A DNA stretch of 49,027 nucleotides from CAZKMM01 sp964553915 (GCA_964553915.1 CAZKMM010000003.1:1-49027), one strand, 5' to 3'; numbered from the stretch's first letter, positions 31,726 to 41,181 are shown. Numbers and translations: made by a program. Notes: generated from the sequence alone by a model not told the origin.

Positions 31726-33474
31726 TTAATAAACTACGCTGGTCAGGGTGCCGGAGGTTTTCAGCCAGCTTTTCACCCCCCGGGCAATTCCTCTGGCAAC
31801 CAGTTTCTGGTAGGAGCTGGAGGCAAGCCGTTTTTCTTCCCGGGGATTGGAAATAAAACTTACCTCTACCAGCACACAGGGCATTACCGCTCCGGTCAGC
31901 ACCCAGAAAGGAGCTTTTTTTACTCCCAGGTCTTTTATATAAGAATATTTCTGGCTCAAGGTTTTTACCAGCTCCTTTTGAATGCTTTTTGCCAGAGGAA
32001 TGGATTCATTTACCTTGCTGGTGGTGGCGAGGTCTGCGAGAATCTGGTTGATTTCACTGCCGGCGCTTTCCATAATCTTCTCACTGACAAAATTTTCCCG
32101 GGCAGCGAGCCGGAGAACAGCCCGGTCTGTGGTATTATCCAGGTAATAAGTTTCTATTCCATAAGCCCGGCGGTCCGGATTGGCATTGCAGTGAATGGAG
32201 ATGAACAGGTCTGCCTCCAGAGCATTGGCTTTGGCAGTGCGTTCCACCAGGGAGAGATACCGGTCATTATATCGGGTCAGGATGATTTTTGCCTGGGGAA
32301 AAATAGCTTTTAGTTCCTGGGCAAGATAGCGAGAGATTTTCAGCACCACATCTTTTTCTCTGGTTTTATAAGGACCCACTGCTCCCGGGTCTTTTCCGCC
32401 GTGTCCCGGGTCAATCACGATCACCAGTCTTTTTTCTCTGGCTGGTTTGGGCGGAGGAGAAGGCTGAGAGGGTGGTCTTGTTTTTTGAGGAGGAAGCTGA
32501 GCTTTTTCTCCGTAAACATCAATTACAATCCGGAATCCAGCATCTTCGCTGGCAGGAAGAGTGAAGTATTTAAATTCCTGAATGGATTCCATATCTAAAA
32601 CCACCCGCACCACCTCAGGCTGATACTGACCAGCCCGGGCACGCTTGAGAAGTCCATCACCAATCGGAAGCTCATAACAACGGTTTTTATAAGGATAATT
32701 TTGGGAAAATTCCTCTCCCAGCCGGGTTTGATAAAGGTCAATATAAAGCCGGGGTGGGGTGCCCAGCTCTGGGTCGGGTTTTAAAAGATGAGGAGCGCTA
32801 AAGCTGGTTTTTCGGTCCAGGTCAAAAACTACTCTGGTATAGCTGGGAGCAGACCAGTAACGGATCTGGATGAGCTTAGCTAGGTTCTTATTTCCTGGCT
32901 CCCTGGTGAGTTCTGGATTCCCTGAGGATAGAATTAAAGCAATGGCATCATTGCTTCGGAGCGGAGCTTTTTCTGGTGGGGGAGATTTTGAAGAAAGGCT
33001 TTTTAGATATTTCTGGGCAGATTTTACGCAATCGCCCTGAGGATACTCCGAGAGGATTTTCTTAAATTCATCTCCTGCCTGCTCGGTTTTATTAAGCTTA
33101 AGATAGATTTTTCCCCGATACAAAAGAGCATCATCGCTGAGCGAGCTTTTGGGATATTTTTCCACCACCCGATAAAAAGCAGAGAGAGAGTTAATTGCAT
33201 CTGAGTAGAGTCCGGAGACGAGATAGCATTCATACCATAATCTTCCCACCATAAATTGGGCATCATCTGCTTTGGAGCAGGAAGGATAAGCATTTGCCAG
33301 AGCCTGAAATTTTTCAATTAGTTTTTCCCAGTTATGGTGATATTTTTTCTGCTCAGATTTCTGGAGGGAATAATAGGCTTTTGCCAGACTCTGATATTTT
33401 TCCAGGCAGGATTCCGCTTCTGCCCGAAAGAGCCCGAGCAATAGAATCAGCCCCAGCCACCATCGCTTCCGCAT
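31726..33474 (-). CDS. N-acetylmuramoyl-L-alanine amidase with TPR, AMIN and Amidase_3 domains
   Basis: The 582-aa protein cleaves the bond between MurNAc and the stem peptide. It has a signal peptide (to about residue 20), an outer-membrane-lipoprotein-like TPR region (25-165), an AMIN domain (about 200-320; IRYWSAPSYTRVVFDLDR), a Pro-rich linker, and the zinc amidase (350-575) with IDPGHGGKDPGA, E of TREKDVV, SIHCNA and the catalytic Glu in VLVEVSFISN. The AMIN domain targets the septum or cell wall. The TPR head is not found in E. coli AmiC. It probably forms an operon with the MurU-like gene and follows the exported unknown by 50 nt. Confidence 0.93.
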   Translation of the reverse strand: MRKRWWLGLILLLGLFRAEAESCLEKYQSLAKAYYSLQKSEQKKYHHNWEKLIEKFQALANAYPSCSKADDAQFMVGRLWYECYLVSGLYSDAINSLSAFYRVVEKYPKSSLSDDALLYRGKIYLKLNKTEQAGDEFKKILSEYPQGDCVKSAQKYLKSLSSKSPPPEKAPLRSNDAIALILSSGNPELTREPGNKNLAKLIQIRYWSAPSYTRVVFDLDRKTSFSAPHLLKPDPELGTPPRLYIDLYQTRLGEEFSQNYPYKNRCYELPIGDGLLKRARAGQYQPEVVRVVLDMESIQEFKYFTLPASEDAGFRIVIDVYGEKAQLPPQKTRPPSQPSPPPKPAREKRLVIVIDPGHGGKDPGAVGPYKTREKDVVLKISRYLAQELKAIFPQAKIILTRYNDRYLSLVERTAKANALEADLFISIHCNANPDRRAYGIETYYLDNTTDRAVLRLAARENFVSEKIMESAGSEINQILADLATTSKVNESIPLAKSIQKELVKTLSQKYSYIKDLGVKKAPFWVLTGAVMPCVLVEVSFISNPREEKRLASSSYQKLVARGIARGVKSWLKTSGTLTSVVY

Positions 33475-33524
33475 CAGCTTAATTTTATTTTACCAGAAAA
33501 GATTTATCTCTGGCAAGTTTTTAA

Positions 33525-34202
33525 TTATCCCCGGATAAAATCATTCAAAAGCACCTGAATCTGATGTGGTCCTTGAAAATAGTAAATAGTGGATTGCTCA
33601 AAAAGCTGGGAATAGCGAATCTGAAATCGGTTGAATTTCTTTAACACCTCCCGGGGAATGAAAAGCACCATTGCTTCTGCCTGCTCATAATATCTTGGGT
33701 CTTTCAGCTCTGCTTTGGAGTAAATCAGAACCAGAACCGCTCCTTTAACTGACTGTTCGGGAATGTTATCTAAAACTTCTCCCTGAAGTCGGAGCAGGTC
33801 CTTGCCAAAAGCATCCATTGCATCGGAAAATCTTCCCCACTGGTTATCCGGGAAATAATTAAGCTTGATATTCACCCGGGCACAAACTCCCAGAAACCTT
33901 GCCTGGGGGTCTAAAATATCCGGATTGAGCCAGAACCCTACCCCAGCCATCGGGCTTTCGCTTTGATCAAAAAGTTTGAATCTCTCGGAAGAGAGCTCGC
34001 TGAGAATATTATTTGCCAGCTCCCAGAGTTGGGCTTCATATCTGATTGCCAGACTTTTTCCGATCCGGGAATAATTTTCCAGGGGAGTAAGATAAAAATA
34101 TGGGTCAAACTCCTGAGCCAAAGCCCCGGGATTGAGAACTAACCAGACCAAGCTTCCAATTACCGCCCCGCTCACTGCTTTTTTCCATCCTTTCATTTTC
34201 AA
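33525..34202 (-). CDS. Exported hypothetical protein
   Basis: I do not recognise this 225-aa protein. It has a signal peptide (MKMKGWKKAVSGAVIGSLVWLVLNPGALAQ, cleavage near residue 30) and a globular remainder with mixed helices and strands, so it is probably periplasmic. A GAAAGGAGTT ribosome binding site precedes the ATG. The gene lies between the chaperone pair and the amidase, all on one strand; it is 144 nt behind the J protein and probably has its own promoter (TTGACG near 34267-34272 on the minus strand, with no firm -10). Confidence 0.75.
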   Translation of the reverse strand: MKMKGWKKAVSGAVIGSLVWLVLNPGALAQEFDPYFYLTPLENYSRIGKSLAIRYEAQLWELANNILSELSSERFKLFDQSESPMAGVGFWLNPDILDPQARFLGVCARVNIKLNYFPDNQWGRFSDAMDAFGKDLLRLQGEVLDNIPEQSVKGAVLVLIYSKAELKDPRYYEQAEAMVLFIPREVLKKFNRFQIRYSQLFEQSTIYYFQGPHQIQVLLNDFIRG

Positions 34203-34346
34203 CTCCTTTCATAATTTACGATGCGGTAGAAACTGTCCTGGATTTAAAATCCTGCTTTTTATCTTTCGTCAAGAATGATAATCGGAGATTTGGGAAGGAA
34301 AATTAAGAAAAAATGAAGGAAATGAAAAATAAAATCAGAGCAAGGC

Positions 34347-34877
34347 TTAAAGCCCCCGTCTTCGGGCAAGAATATCTTCTACTTCTTTCAGTCTTTTCTG
34401 GAAGGTTTGATTGTTCGGCTCCAGTTTCAGGGCAAGCTGAAGATTGATTTTTGCTCCTTTATAGTCTTTATTCTGCAGGGCGGTTTTTGCCATTTTGTAG
34501 TATTTTCGGGCGAGGGGCGTAGAGCCTTCATCTTCTTTTTCCTGGGCTTCGGTTTTGAGCAGGCGGAGGTCAAAGCGGAGGTATTTCTTTCGCTCCGGAC
34601 CGTTAATTAGCTTGGTATAAAGGGCTCTTTTTTCCGGGTTAGAAAGCACCTTATATGCCTCGCAGATTCTCTTAAAGATTTTATTGACCTTTTCCTGGAT
34701 TTCCGGGGGCTCACCAAAGAATTTGTCCGGATGATAAACCCTGGATTCTTCAAAATAAGCCCTTTTGATGTCTTCCTCAAATGCCATCTGGTCAATTTTG
34801 AGGATTTGATAATAGTCCAGCTCATCAATCACTTTGGCAAGAGTATTGATTTCACGCTTCAACTGCTCGTCAATCAT
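34347..34877 (-). CDS. J-domain protein with C-terminal TPR
   Basis: The 176-aa protein has an N-terminal J domain (residues 20-90) with the HPD motif at 49-51, the residues that stimulate Hsp70 ATPase. A TPR-like pair follows (residues 120-165; ARKYYKMAKTALQNKDYKGA). It lacks the Gly/Phe linker, zinc finger and substrate domain of DnaJ, so it is a dedicated co-chaperone. It starts 20 nt after the short dnaK and is surely its partner. The TPR probably selects clients. Confidence 0.9.
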   Translation of the reverse strand: MIDEQLKREINTLAKVIDELDYYQILKIDQMAFEEDIKRAYFEESRVYHPDKFFGEPPEIQEKVNKIFKRICEAYKVLSNPEKRALYTKLINGPERKKYLRFDLRLLKTEAQEKEDEGSTPLARKYYKMAKTALQNKDYKGAKINLQLALKLEPNNQTFQKRLKEVEDILARRRGL

Positions 34878-34897
34878 TACTCCCTCCCCACTTCAGA

Positions 34898-36496
34898 TTA
34901 GGAATCAGGTAATTCTGCTTCAGGGGTATAACTGGTTACCTCTTCTCCTTCGCTGTGTTCCTTTCTCAGTCGCTCTATTTCTTCTGGACTCAAGCCTCCG
35001 GAAACCGTGAGCTGAACCGATTGAGCTTTGCCGGTATCTTTATCCCGGGCTGTGACATTGACAATTCCATTGGCATCTATTTCAAAGGTCACTTCAATTT
35101 TTGGCTCTCCTTTAGGAGCTGGAGGAATATCTGTGAGCCGAAATTCTCCTAAAAGCTCATTTTCTCCCACAAATTTGGACTCACCCTGATAAATCTTAAT
35201 CCGAACCGCGGTCTGATTATCCCGGGTGGTGGTAAAGATTCTGCTGGATTCTGTGGGAATCGGGGTGTTTCTTTCAATCAGAACATCCATCAATCCGCCC
35301 GCAGTGGCAATACCCAGACTTAAAGGAGTGACATCCAAAAGTAGAGCTCCGGGACGACGCTCAGTAAGGGTAGAAGCCTGAATCGCGGCTCCAATTGCCA
35401 CCACCAGCTCCGGGTCAATACCTGCCTGTGGTTCCTTGAAAAAGTAATTTTTAACCGCTTCCTGAATTATCGGGCTTTTGGTGGGACCTCCGACCAGAAT
35501 TAAAGCATCAATATCCTCTACGGTCATTCTGGCATTCTGGAGTGCCTCGTCGCAGACCTTAAAGGTTCTTTGAATCAGGTCCTGGACCAGCTGACCCAGA
35601 TAGTTCCGGTTGAGGGTATAATCCAGGTCAATGGGACCTTCCATTGTCTCCACAATCGCCGGGAGGTGGATTCTGGTTTCCAGCACCTCGCTTAATTCTA
35701 TTTTCGCCTGTTCCGCGGCGTTTTTTAGCTTTTGCAGGGCTTTTCGCTCCTGGCGGAGGTCTATATCATACTCGCGCATAAATCTTTCTGCCAGATAATC
35801 AATAATCCGGTCGTCAAAATCATCTCCGCCCAGATAGGTATCTCCGGCGGTGCTGATTACTTCAAAGACATCCTCGCCAATTTCCAGGATAGAAATATCA
35901 AAGGTTCCTCCCCCAAGGTCATAAACCGCTACCCTCTGGGTTAAGCCCTTGCCAAATCCATAAGCCAGAGCGGCTGCGGTGGGCTCGTTGATAATCCGAA
36001 GCACCTTCAAGCCGGCAATGGTTCCTGCATCTTTGGTTGCCTGGCGTTGACCATCGTTAAAATAAGCCGGGACCGTGATTACCGCCTGGTCCACCTCTTC
36101 TCCCAGATGGTTTTCTGCAATCTTTTTCATCTCCATCAGCACCATTGCACTGATTTCCGGCACTGAGTAATCCCTGCCCATAATCCGAATCCGCACGCTC
36201 TGGTTCGGACCCTCAACTATTTGATAAGCACAGACCGATTGAGCCTTTTTTACCTCGGCGGAGAAATATTTTCTCCCGATCAGACGCTTGGCAGAATAAA
36301 CAGTGTTCTCTGCATTTTCTATCATCATTCTTTTTGCCTGATTGCCCACAATTCGGGAGCCATCAGGCAAGAAACTCACCACCGAGGCTTGAATAGGCTC
36401 GCCATCCGGTCCGGGAATCGCCTGAAGCTTGCCATCAATTACGCAGGCAACACAGCTGGTAGTGGTGCCCAAATCTATCCCCACTGCTTTTCCCAT
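34898..36496 (-). CDS. dnaK: Hsp70 chaperone with truncated lid
   Basis: The 532-aa Hsp70 has a complete ATPase domain (residues 1-380; VGIDLGTTTSCVA, IINEPTAAALAYG, VYDLGGGTFDIS, LVGGPTKSPIIQ), the linker LLLDVTPLSLGIATAGG and the beta substrate domain. It stops about 30 residues after the beta domain (SGGLSPEEIERLRKE). The helical lid of roughly 100 residues and the EEVD-type tail of housekeeping DnaK are missing, and the end is not a frameshift: a normal stop is followed by the J gene. It is thus a specialised paralogue; grpE is not nearby. Strong AAGGAGG precedes the ATG. Confidence 0.93.
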   Translation of the reverse strand: MGKAVGIDLGTTTSCVACVIDGKLQAIPGPDGEPIQASVVSFLPDGSRIVGNQAKRMMIENAENTVYSAKRLIGRKYFSAEVKKAQSVCAYQIVEGPNQSVRIRIMGRDYSVPEISAMVLMEMKKIAENHLGEEVDQAVITVPAYFNDGQRQATKDAGTIAGLKVLRIINEPTAAALAYGFGKGLTQRVAVYDLGGGTFDISILEIGEDVFEVISTAGDTYLGGDDFDDRIIDYLAERFMREYDIDLRQERKALQKLKNAAEQAKIELSEVLETRIHLPAIVETMEGPIDLDYTLNRNYLGQLVQDLIQRTFKVCDEALQNARMTVEDIDALILVGGPTKSPIIQEAVKNYFFKEPQAGIDPELVVAIGAAIQASTLTERRPGALLLDVTPLSLGIATAGGLMDVLIERNTPIPTESSRIFTTTRDNQTAVRIKIYQGESKFVGENELLGEFRLTDIPPAPKGEPKIEVTFEIDANGIVNVTARDKDTGKAQSVQLTVSGGLSPEEIERLRKEHSEGEEVTSYTPEAELPDS

Positions 36497-36524
36497 CGGT
36501 TTCCTCCTTCTCTGATTAGATTAA

Positions 36525-36553
36525 ATAATAACATAACTCCAAGAACCTGACAA
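36525..36553 (-). promoter_or_regulatory. Promoter of the dnaK-J operon
   Basis: TTGTCA (36548-36553) and TATTAT (36525-36530) on the minus strand are 17 nt apart, each a 5/6 match. No CIRCE repeat is visible, so HrcA control is unlikely. Confidence 0.65.
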
Positions 36554-36643
36554 GAATTCCCTTTAAGGTAAAAATATCTTGCGCTAATAACTGTTTGGGG
36601 GACTTTTTTCCTAAATTTTAAAATTTACTTTATACTGGTAAAG

Positions 36644-38049
36644 ATGTTCAGGCAGAGGTTGATTAGAGAAGTGCTTATTTTTCTTTTCGGATTTGGAGGA
36701 ATTCTTCTCTGCCTGAAAATAATTCAAACTGCCCCGGGTCTGCCCATTGATGATGCTTACATTTTCAAAAGATATGCTCTGAATCTGGCTCAGGGATATG
36801 GATTTAGCTTTAATCCGGGCGAGCCTTCTTCAGGATGTTCCAGCGTGCTCTGGGCTTGGTTTATGGCCGGGGTGGTAAAGCTCTTTGGTGAAGAGAATTA
36901 TAATTTTTTGGCTCAATTTTTCGGCTCGCTTTTTACTGCTCTGGGCATCTGGTTTATGCTCCAGCTTATTAAAAGAGAGACGAGAAGCTGGGTGCTGATA
37001 ATCCTGGCAGGTTTTTTTGCCTGGTTCTCTCCCCATATTTATATGAATGCTATCAGCGGGATGGAGAGCGGACTTTTTCTTTTTCTGGTATTTGCCAATT
37101 TTTTCTGGTTGAAAAAAAGTGAGGGGAGAAAAGGCTGGCTCTGGGGAGGAATCTCCGGGCTGATTTCCGCTCTTACTTATATTGCCCGNNNNNNNNNNNN
37201 NNNNNNNNNNNNNNNNNNNNNNNNNNNNNNNNNNNNNNNNNNNNNNNNNNNNNNNNNNNNNNNNNNNNNNNNNNNNNNNNNNNNNNNNGTTTGGTGAGAT
37301 TTTTCTCTCGCTTTTCTTTTGCCGGGATGATCTTAGCCGGAGGATGGCTCCTGGTTCCTTTTGTCTATGGTTTTAACTTTCCGGTGGCACCTCATTTTGG
37401 AGGGTATTACCAGCGTTATATTGCTTCGGTCTGGCTGGTTGGGGTGTTTTTAGCAGTCTGGTTTTTGGAGCAGGTGGGAGAATGGATTTTTAAAAAAATT
37501 CGGCTTTCTTTCAAAACTAAGGAAGCGGTTTATAGCCTGGGTTTGGTTTTGGTGGTGATTTACAGCTTTCCGATTGTCCGGTTTCAGCTTAAGGAAGGGA
37601 AAAGGATTTATCTCAGGGAAGTGAAGATGAACGAGGGAATTCGCAAACAAAGTGCGCTCTGGATTCGGGAAAATACTCCTGAATCTGCCCGGGTGCTGGT
37701 GGGTTATACTGGCTTGGGGGTGGTGGGCCTGGAATGCGGAAGATATGTTTACGACCTGGGAGCCCTGATTAATCCGGATATACTTCCTTATCTGGAGGGC
37801 ACTCTTCCTTTGAGCCAAGCTCGCTGGGAGAATCTCCTTAAATATATCTGCAAAAATAAGATTGATTATTTTGTCACGTTCGCGGTTCCGGGATTTTCCC
37901 GTCCAGAAGACACTCCGGGATTTTATGAAGTGGCAAGAATCGGCAGGCAGGGAGAGCCTGAAACCAATTATGAGCAGATTCGGATATATCGGATAGAACC
38001 AAATGAGCTGTGTTTTGGTAAAAAAGAAAAGAAAGGAGAGAGGAAATGA
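36644..38049 (+). CDS. GT-C-type polytopic glycosyltransferase, interrupted by an assembly gap
   Basis: The N-terminal part (182 residues before the gap) has several membrane helices and the GT-C hallmark: an acidic pair in the first loop (D36-D37 in LPIDDAYIFKRYALNLAQGY), then FNPGEPSSG. The part after the gap has more helices and a periplasmic C-terminal domain (RVLVGYTGLGVVGLECGRYV). Such enzymes transfer sugars from polyprenyl-phosphate carriers in the periplasm. Both pieces together give about 435 residues, below the usual length, so some coding sequence is missing. The reading frame across the N run is meaningless because its length is arbitrary. The stop overlaps the next gene (ATGA). 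Confidence 0.8.
37189..37288. other. Assembly gap (100 N)
   Basis: Exactly 100 N, the conventional placeholder for a scaffold gap of unknown size, lies inside the glycosyltransferase gene. Confidence 0.98.
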
Positions 38050-38804
38050 AAAGGTGGAGTTATCTATTGGGCTTGGCGGTTTTGCTGGTTGCTTTTAATC
38101 TCCGGGCAGGGCTCTGGAAGAGTTCGGGCACGCTTCATATTGGTCATCGGGGAGCAAGAGCACTGGTAGATGAAAATACTTTAGAGAGCCTATTGAAAGC
38201 AGTTGAGCTGGGAGTGGATATGGTGGAGTTTGATATTCAGCGAACCAGAGATGGGGTTTATGTGCTGATGCACGACCCCACGGTTGACCGCACCACCAAT
38301 GGCAGTGGTCGGGTGGATGAGATGACCCTGAAAGAATTTAAAAAGCTCAAGACCAAAAGTGGATATACTCCTCCCACTCTGGAGGAGGTTTTTCAGGCAC
38401 TTAAACCTCTGGGAGTAAGTATGATTCTGGACATTAAGGTTAAAGACCCGGACTGCATTCCTGATATATATCAACTGGTGGAGAAATATGGTCTTGGGGA
38501 TAGAGTGGTTTATGAGTCAAGCTATCCCAAGATAGCAAAGGCGATTGAGAAGTTTAAGCCGGAGCTGGTCAGTGCAATTTATCCTGCCTGGCCCAGAAGC
38601 GCGTTCTGGTTTGCTCAGGCTTATGGCTTGGATTGTGTTTCCCTCTATTGGCCCTTTGCTGGTCCGTTATATGTAAAAATTGCCCAGGATAATGGCTACA
38701 AGGTGATGGTCTGGACCATAAATAAAAAGAAGTGGATAAAATGGTTTGAGAACAAGCTGAAAGTGGATGGGATTATGACCGACGACCCCAGGCTTTTTGA
38801 ATAA
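38046..38804 (+). CDS. Exported glycerophosphodiester phosphodiesterase
   Basis: The 252-aa protein hydrolyses glycerophosphodiesters to glycerol 3-phosphate and an alcohol. A short signal peptide (to about residue 21) is followed by the GDPD barrel: H34-R35 in IGHRGAR, E43 in DENTLES, E61 and D63 in VEFDIQ, and H76 in LMHDPTVDRTTNG. All catalytic and metal positions are present. It is translationally coupled to the GT-C gene, which suggests a role in making or recycling a surface glycolipid rather than simple phosphate scavenging. Confidence 0.93.
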   Translation: MKRWSYLLGLAVLLVAFNLRAGLWKSSGTLHIGHRGARALVDENTLESLLKAVELGVDMVEFDIQRTRDGVYVLMHDPTVDRTTNGSGRVDEMTLKEFKKLKTKSGYTPPTLEEVFQALKPLGVSMILDIKVKDPDCIPDIYQLVEKYGLGDRVVYESSYPKIAKAIEKFKPELVSAIYPAWPRSAFWFAQAYGLDCVSLYWPFAGPLYVKIAQDNGYKVMVWTINKKKWIKWFENKLKVDGIMTDDPRLFE

Positions 38805-38807
38805 TCG

Positions 38808-38822
38808 CGGGATTTTCCCCGC
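38808..38822. terminator. Short hairpin between convergent genes
   Basis: GCGGG (38808-38812) and CCCGC (38818-38822) form a 5-bp GC stem with a 5-nt loop right between the convergent phosphodiesterase and aminotransferase genes. T-runs on either side are poor. Confidence 0.35.
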
Positions 38823-38825
38823 CTT

Positions 38826-39776
38826 TCAAGAGCGGGTTTTCACCAGGGTAAGCCAGTGGAGGTATTTTTCAATCTTTCCGGCAAGGATTTTCTGGAAATA
38901 TTCTTCCAGCCTTTTACTCACCTTCCCCGGGGCAGGGAAGATTTTGTCTTCAATCCGGGCAATATGCCAGACTTTACAGGTGGTTGAGGAGAAAAAAGCC
39001 TCATCTGCCTGAAGAAGCTCATCTGGGCGGATTCTTTTTTCCCGGACCGGAATTTTTAAATCCCGGGCAAGCTGGAGGATGCTCATTCTGGTAATGCTGG
39101 GAAGGATGTTGTCCAGTTTGGGGGTATAGAGCTTTTGATTTTTTACAATAAAGATGCTCTCTGTGGCTCCTTCTGCTACATAACCTCTGGTATCCAGCAG
39201 GATAGGGGCACTGAAGCCCCGCTCTTTCACCTCCAGTTTTGCCAGCATTGGATTAAGATAATTCCCGCTTGCCTTGGCAAATACCGGCACGGTCTCAGGG
39301 GATAGTTTCCTCCATCTGCTGATGCCGGCTTTGGCAAATTTATCTTCCCCAAATTTGTTCCAGGAAATATCCCGCTGAAAATCAAACCCGGCAACGGCAA
39401 CACTGAGATTTTTTTGGGGAGGAGTTATTTCCAGACAAATATCTGGATAAAAAACCAGAATCTTGAGTAGCCCTTCTCCAAGTTGATTGCTTGCTACTAC
39501 CTGTTTTATTGCCTGAATTAAAGTTTTTTGGGCATAAGGAATTTTCATATAAAGAGCCCGGGCGCTTCGGAAAAGCCGGTTCAGGTGGTCTTTGAGCCGA
39601 AAAACAAAAGTGCCTTTCTCTGCCCGGTGAGTGCTGAGCACTTCAAAAACTGCTGAACCCCTGCCAAAGGAATGGCTTAAAATATGCACCTGAGCCTCTG
39701 GAAGGGGAATTAGTTCCCCATCTTTCCAGATTAAAAGATGAGAAAAATCCCTGGATTTTTGGTCAGGCTTTTTCAT
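38826..39776 (-). CDS. Class IV PLP-dependent aminotransferase (D-amino acid/branched-chain/ADC-lyase fold)
   Basis: The 316-aa fold-type IV enzyme has AQVHILSHSFGRGSAVFEV, the PLP lysine K168 in FAKASGNYLNPMLAK, GYVAEGATESIFIV, ITRMSILQLARDL and the loop SSTTCKVWHIARI. It is related to IlvE, D-amino-acid transaminase and aminodeoxychorismate lyase. The substrate loop differs from the ilvE of this window (STTCKVWHI instead of TGTAAEVTP), so it probably has another role. Its start overlaps the pilR end by 14 nt. The reason for its link to the pilus regulators is not evident. Confidence 0.9.
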   Translation of the reverse strand: MKKPDQKSRDFSHLLIWKDGELIPLPEAQVHILSHSFGRGSAVFEVLSTHRAEKGTFVFRLKDHLNRLFRSARALYMKIPYAQKTLIQAIKQVVASNQLGEGLLKILVFYPDICLEITPPQKNLSVAVAGFDFQRDISWNKFGEDKFAKAGISRWRKLSPETVPVFAKASGNYLNPMLAKLEVKERGFSAPILLDTRGYVAEGATESIFIVKNQKLYTPKLDNILPSITRMSILQLARDLKIPVREKRIRPDELLQADEAFFSSTTCKVWHIARIEDKIFPAPGKVSKRLEEYFQKILAGKIEKYLHWLTLVKTRS

Positions 39777-41178
39777 CTGATTCTATCTCTTCCAAGGTTT
39801 TTTCCTGTTCCAGACTGAGTTTTGCCAGCCGATAGCGAAAAGAGCGGAAGGAGATACCCAGAAGTTGCGCCGCTTTAGTCTTGTTGCCTTTGGTGCGAAT
39901 TAATGCTTCTTTAAGCAGTTTTTTCTCTATATCTGCCAGGGTTTTTTCCAGGTCAATTCCTTCAGGAGGAAGAGTGAGCAAGCTGGTGGGAATGATTTTT
40001 TCCCCGGAGGATTGAATTTTTTCCGGCAAGGATTCTGGAAGAATAATCTCTCCTGATTCCAGAGAGACCGCCCGCTCAATGGTATTTTCCAGCTCCCGAA
40101 CATTTCCCGGCCAGTGATACTGGAGCAGGAGCTCCTCTGCCTCCTGAGAAATTTTTTTGATTGGTTTTCTTAGAACCTTAGAGTATTTTTCCAGAAAATG
40201 CCGGGCTAAAATCGGGATATCTTCTTTTCTCTCCCGGAGCGGGGGAAGGTGAATCCGGATTACATTCAGCCGATAATACAAATCTTCCCGAAACCTTCCT
40301 TCTTCTACTTCTTTTTCCAGCTCCCGATTGGTGGCAGAGATGATTCTCACATCCACCTTGATTTCTTCTTCACCGCCCAGTCTCCGAAAGCTTTTTTCTT
40401 CAATTACCCGGAGCAGTTTTGCCTGCAGGGAAAGGGGCATTTCCGTAATTTCATCCAGAAAAATGGTTCCTTTATGAGCAAGCTCAAACATTCCCCGCCG
40501 GGCTTGATAGGCACCAGTAAAAGCCCCTTTGGTATGACCGAAAAGTTCGCTTTCCAAAAGGGTTTCCGGAATGGAGGCGCAATTTACTGCCAGAAAAGGA
40601 TGGTTCCGACGGGGGCTGTTGTAATGAATTGCCTTAGCCACCAGCTCTTTTCCGGTTCCGCTTTCTCCGGAGATCAAAACATTACTATTGGTAGGAGCTA
40701 CCTGGCGAATCAGCTGATAAATCCGACGCATCGGCTCGCTTACCCCTACCAGCTGGTCAAAACCATATTTGGTTTTTAGCTCTTTTCTGAGCTGGATGTT
40801 TTCTTCTAAGAGTCGGGCTTTTTCCAGCGCCTTATTAATCACCAGCTGGATTTCATCCAGTTTAAAGGGCTTGGTGATATAATCATAGGCACCGTGCTTC
40901 ATTGCTTCCACTGCGCTTTCTGGTGAACCAAAGGCAGTGATCATTATCACCGGCACTTCTGGATTAATCTCCTTGCTTTTTCTCAAAACTTCCATTCCGC
41001 TGAGTTTGGGGAGCTTTAAATCACAGATAATCAGGTCAAAATGGGAGTTCTCCAGCCGGTTGATAGCATCTTCTCCGCTCGGGCTCGCTACCACCTCAAA
41101 GCCCATTTTCTCCAGCATAATCTGGAGGAATTCCCGCATTCCCGGCTCGTCATCTACTACCAGAACCTTCTCGGTCAC
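39763..41178 (-). CDS. pilR: Sigma54-dependent response regulator, PilR-like
   Basis: The 471-aa NtrC-type regulator has a receiver domain (phospho-acceptor D53 in IICDLKLP), an AAA+ domain with GESGTGKE and the sigma54-contacting GAFTGA, and a C-terminal Fis-type helix-turn-helix (GNKTKAAQLLGISFRSFRYR). It is paired with the sensor kinase 3 nt upstream and lies behind pilBTC, the arrangement of PilR, which activates pilin transcription. The pilA target is outside the window. Other NtrC-family roles cannot be excluded by sequence alone. Confidence 0.92.
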   Translation of the reverse strand: MTEKVLVVDDEPGMREFLQIMLEKMGFEVVASPSGEDAINRLENSHFDLIICDLKLPKLSGMEVLRKSKEINPEVPVIMITAFGSPESAVEAMKHGAYDYITKPFKLDEIQLVINKALEKARLLEENIQLRKELKTKYGFDQLVGVSEPMRRIYQLIRQVAPTNSNVLISGESGTGKELVAKAIHYNSPRRNHPFLAVNCASIPETLLESELFGHTKGAFTGAYQARRGMFELAHKGTIFLDEITEMPLSLQAKLLRVIEEKSFRRLGGEEEIKVDVRIISATNRELEKEVEEGRFREDLYYRLNVIRIHLPPLRERKEDIPILARHFLEKYSKVLRKPIKKISQEAEELLLQYHWPGNVRELENTIERAVSLESGEIILPESLPEKIQSSGEKIIPTSLLTLPPEGIDLEKTLADIEKKLLKEALIRTKGNKTKAAQLLGISFRSFRYRLAKLSLEQEKTLEEIESDEKA

Positions 41179-41181
41179 TAT

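Noticed and set aside
31648..32313. 221-codon plus-strand frame
   Set aside because: It lies opposite the amidase gene, whose catalytic motifs are intact in the other strand; no family features or ribosome binding site.
36497..36643. CIRCE element upstream of dnaK
   Set aside because: No TTAGCACTC/GAGTGCTAA repeat is present.
37182..37376. Short frames reading through the N run
   Set aside because: They are artefacts of the 100-N placeholder; codons across it have no meaning.
40249..40779. 176-codon plus-strand frame
   Set aside because: Antisense to the conserved AAA+ domain of pilR.
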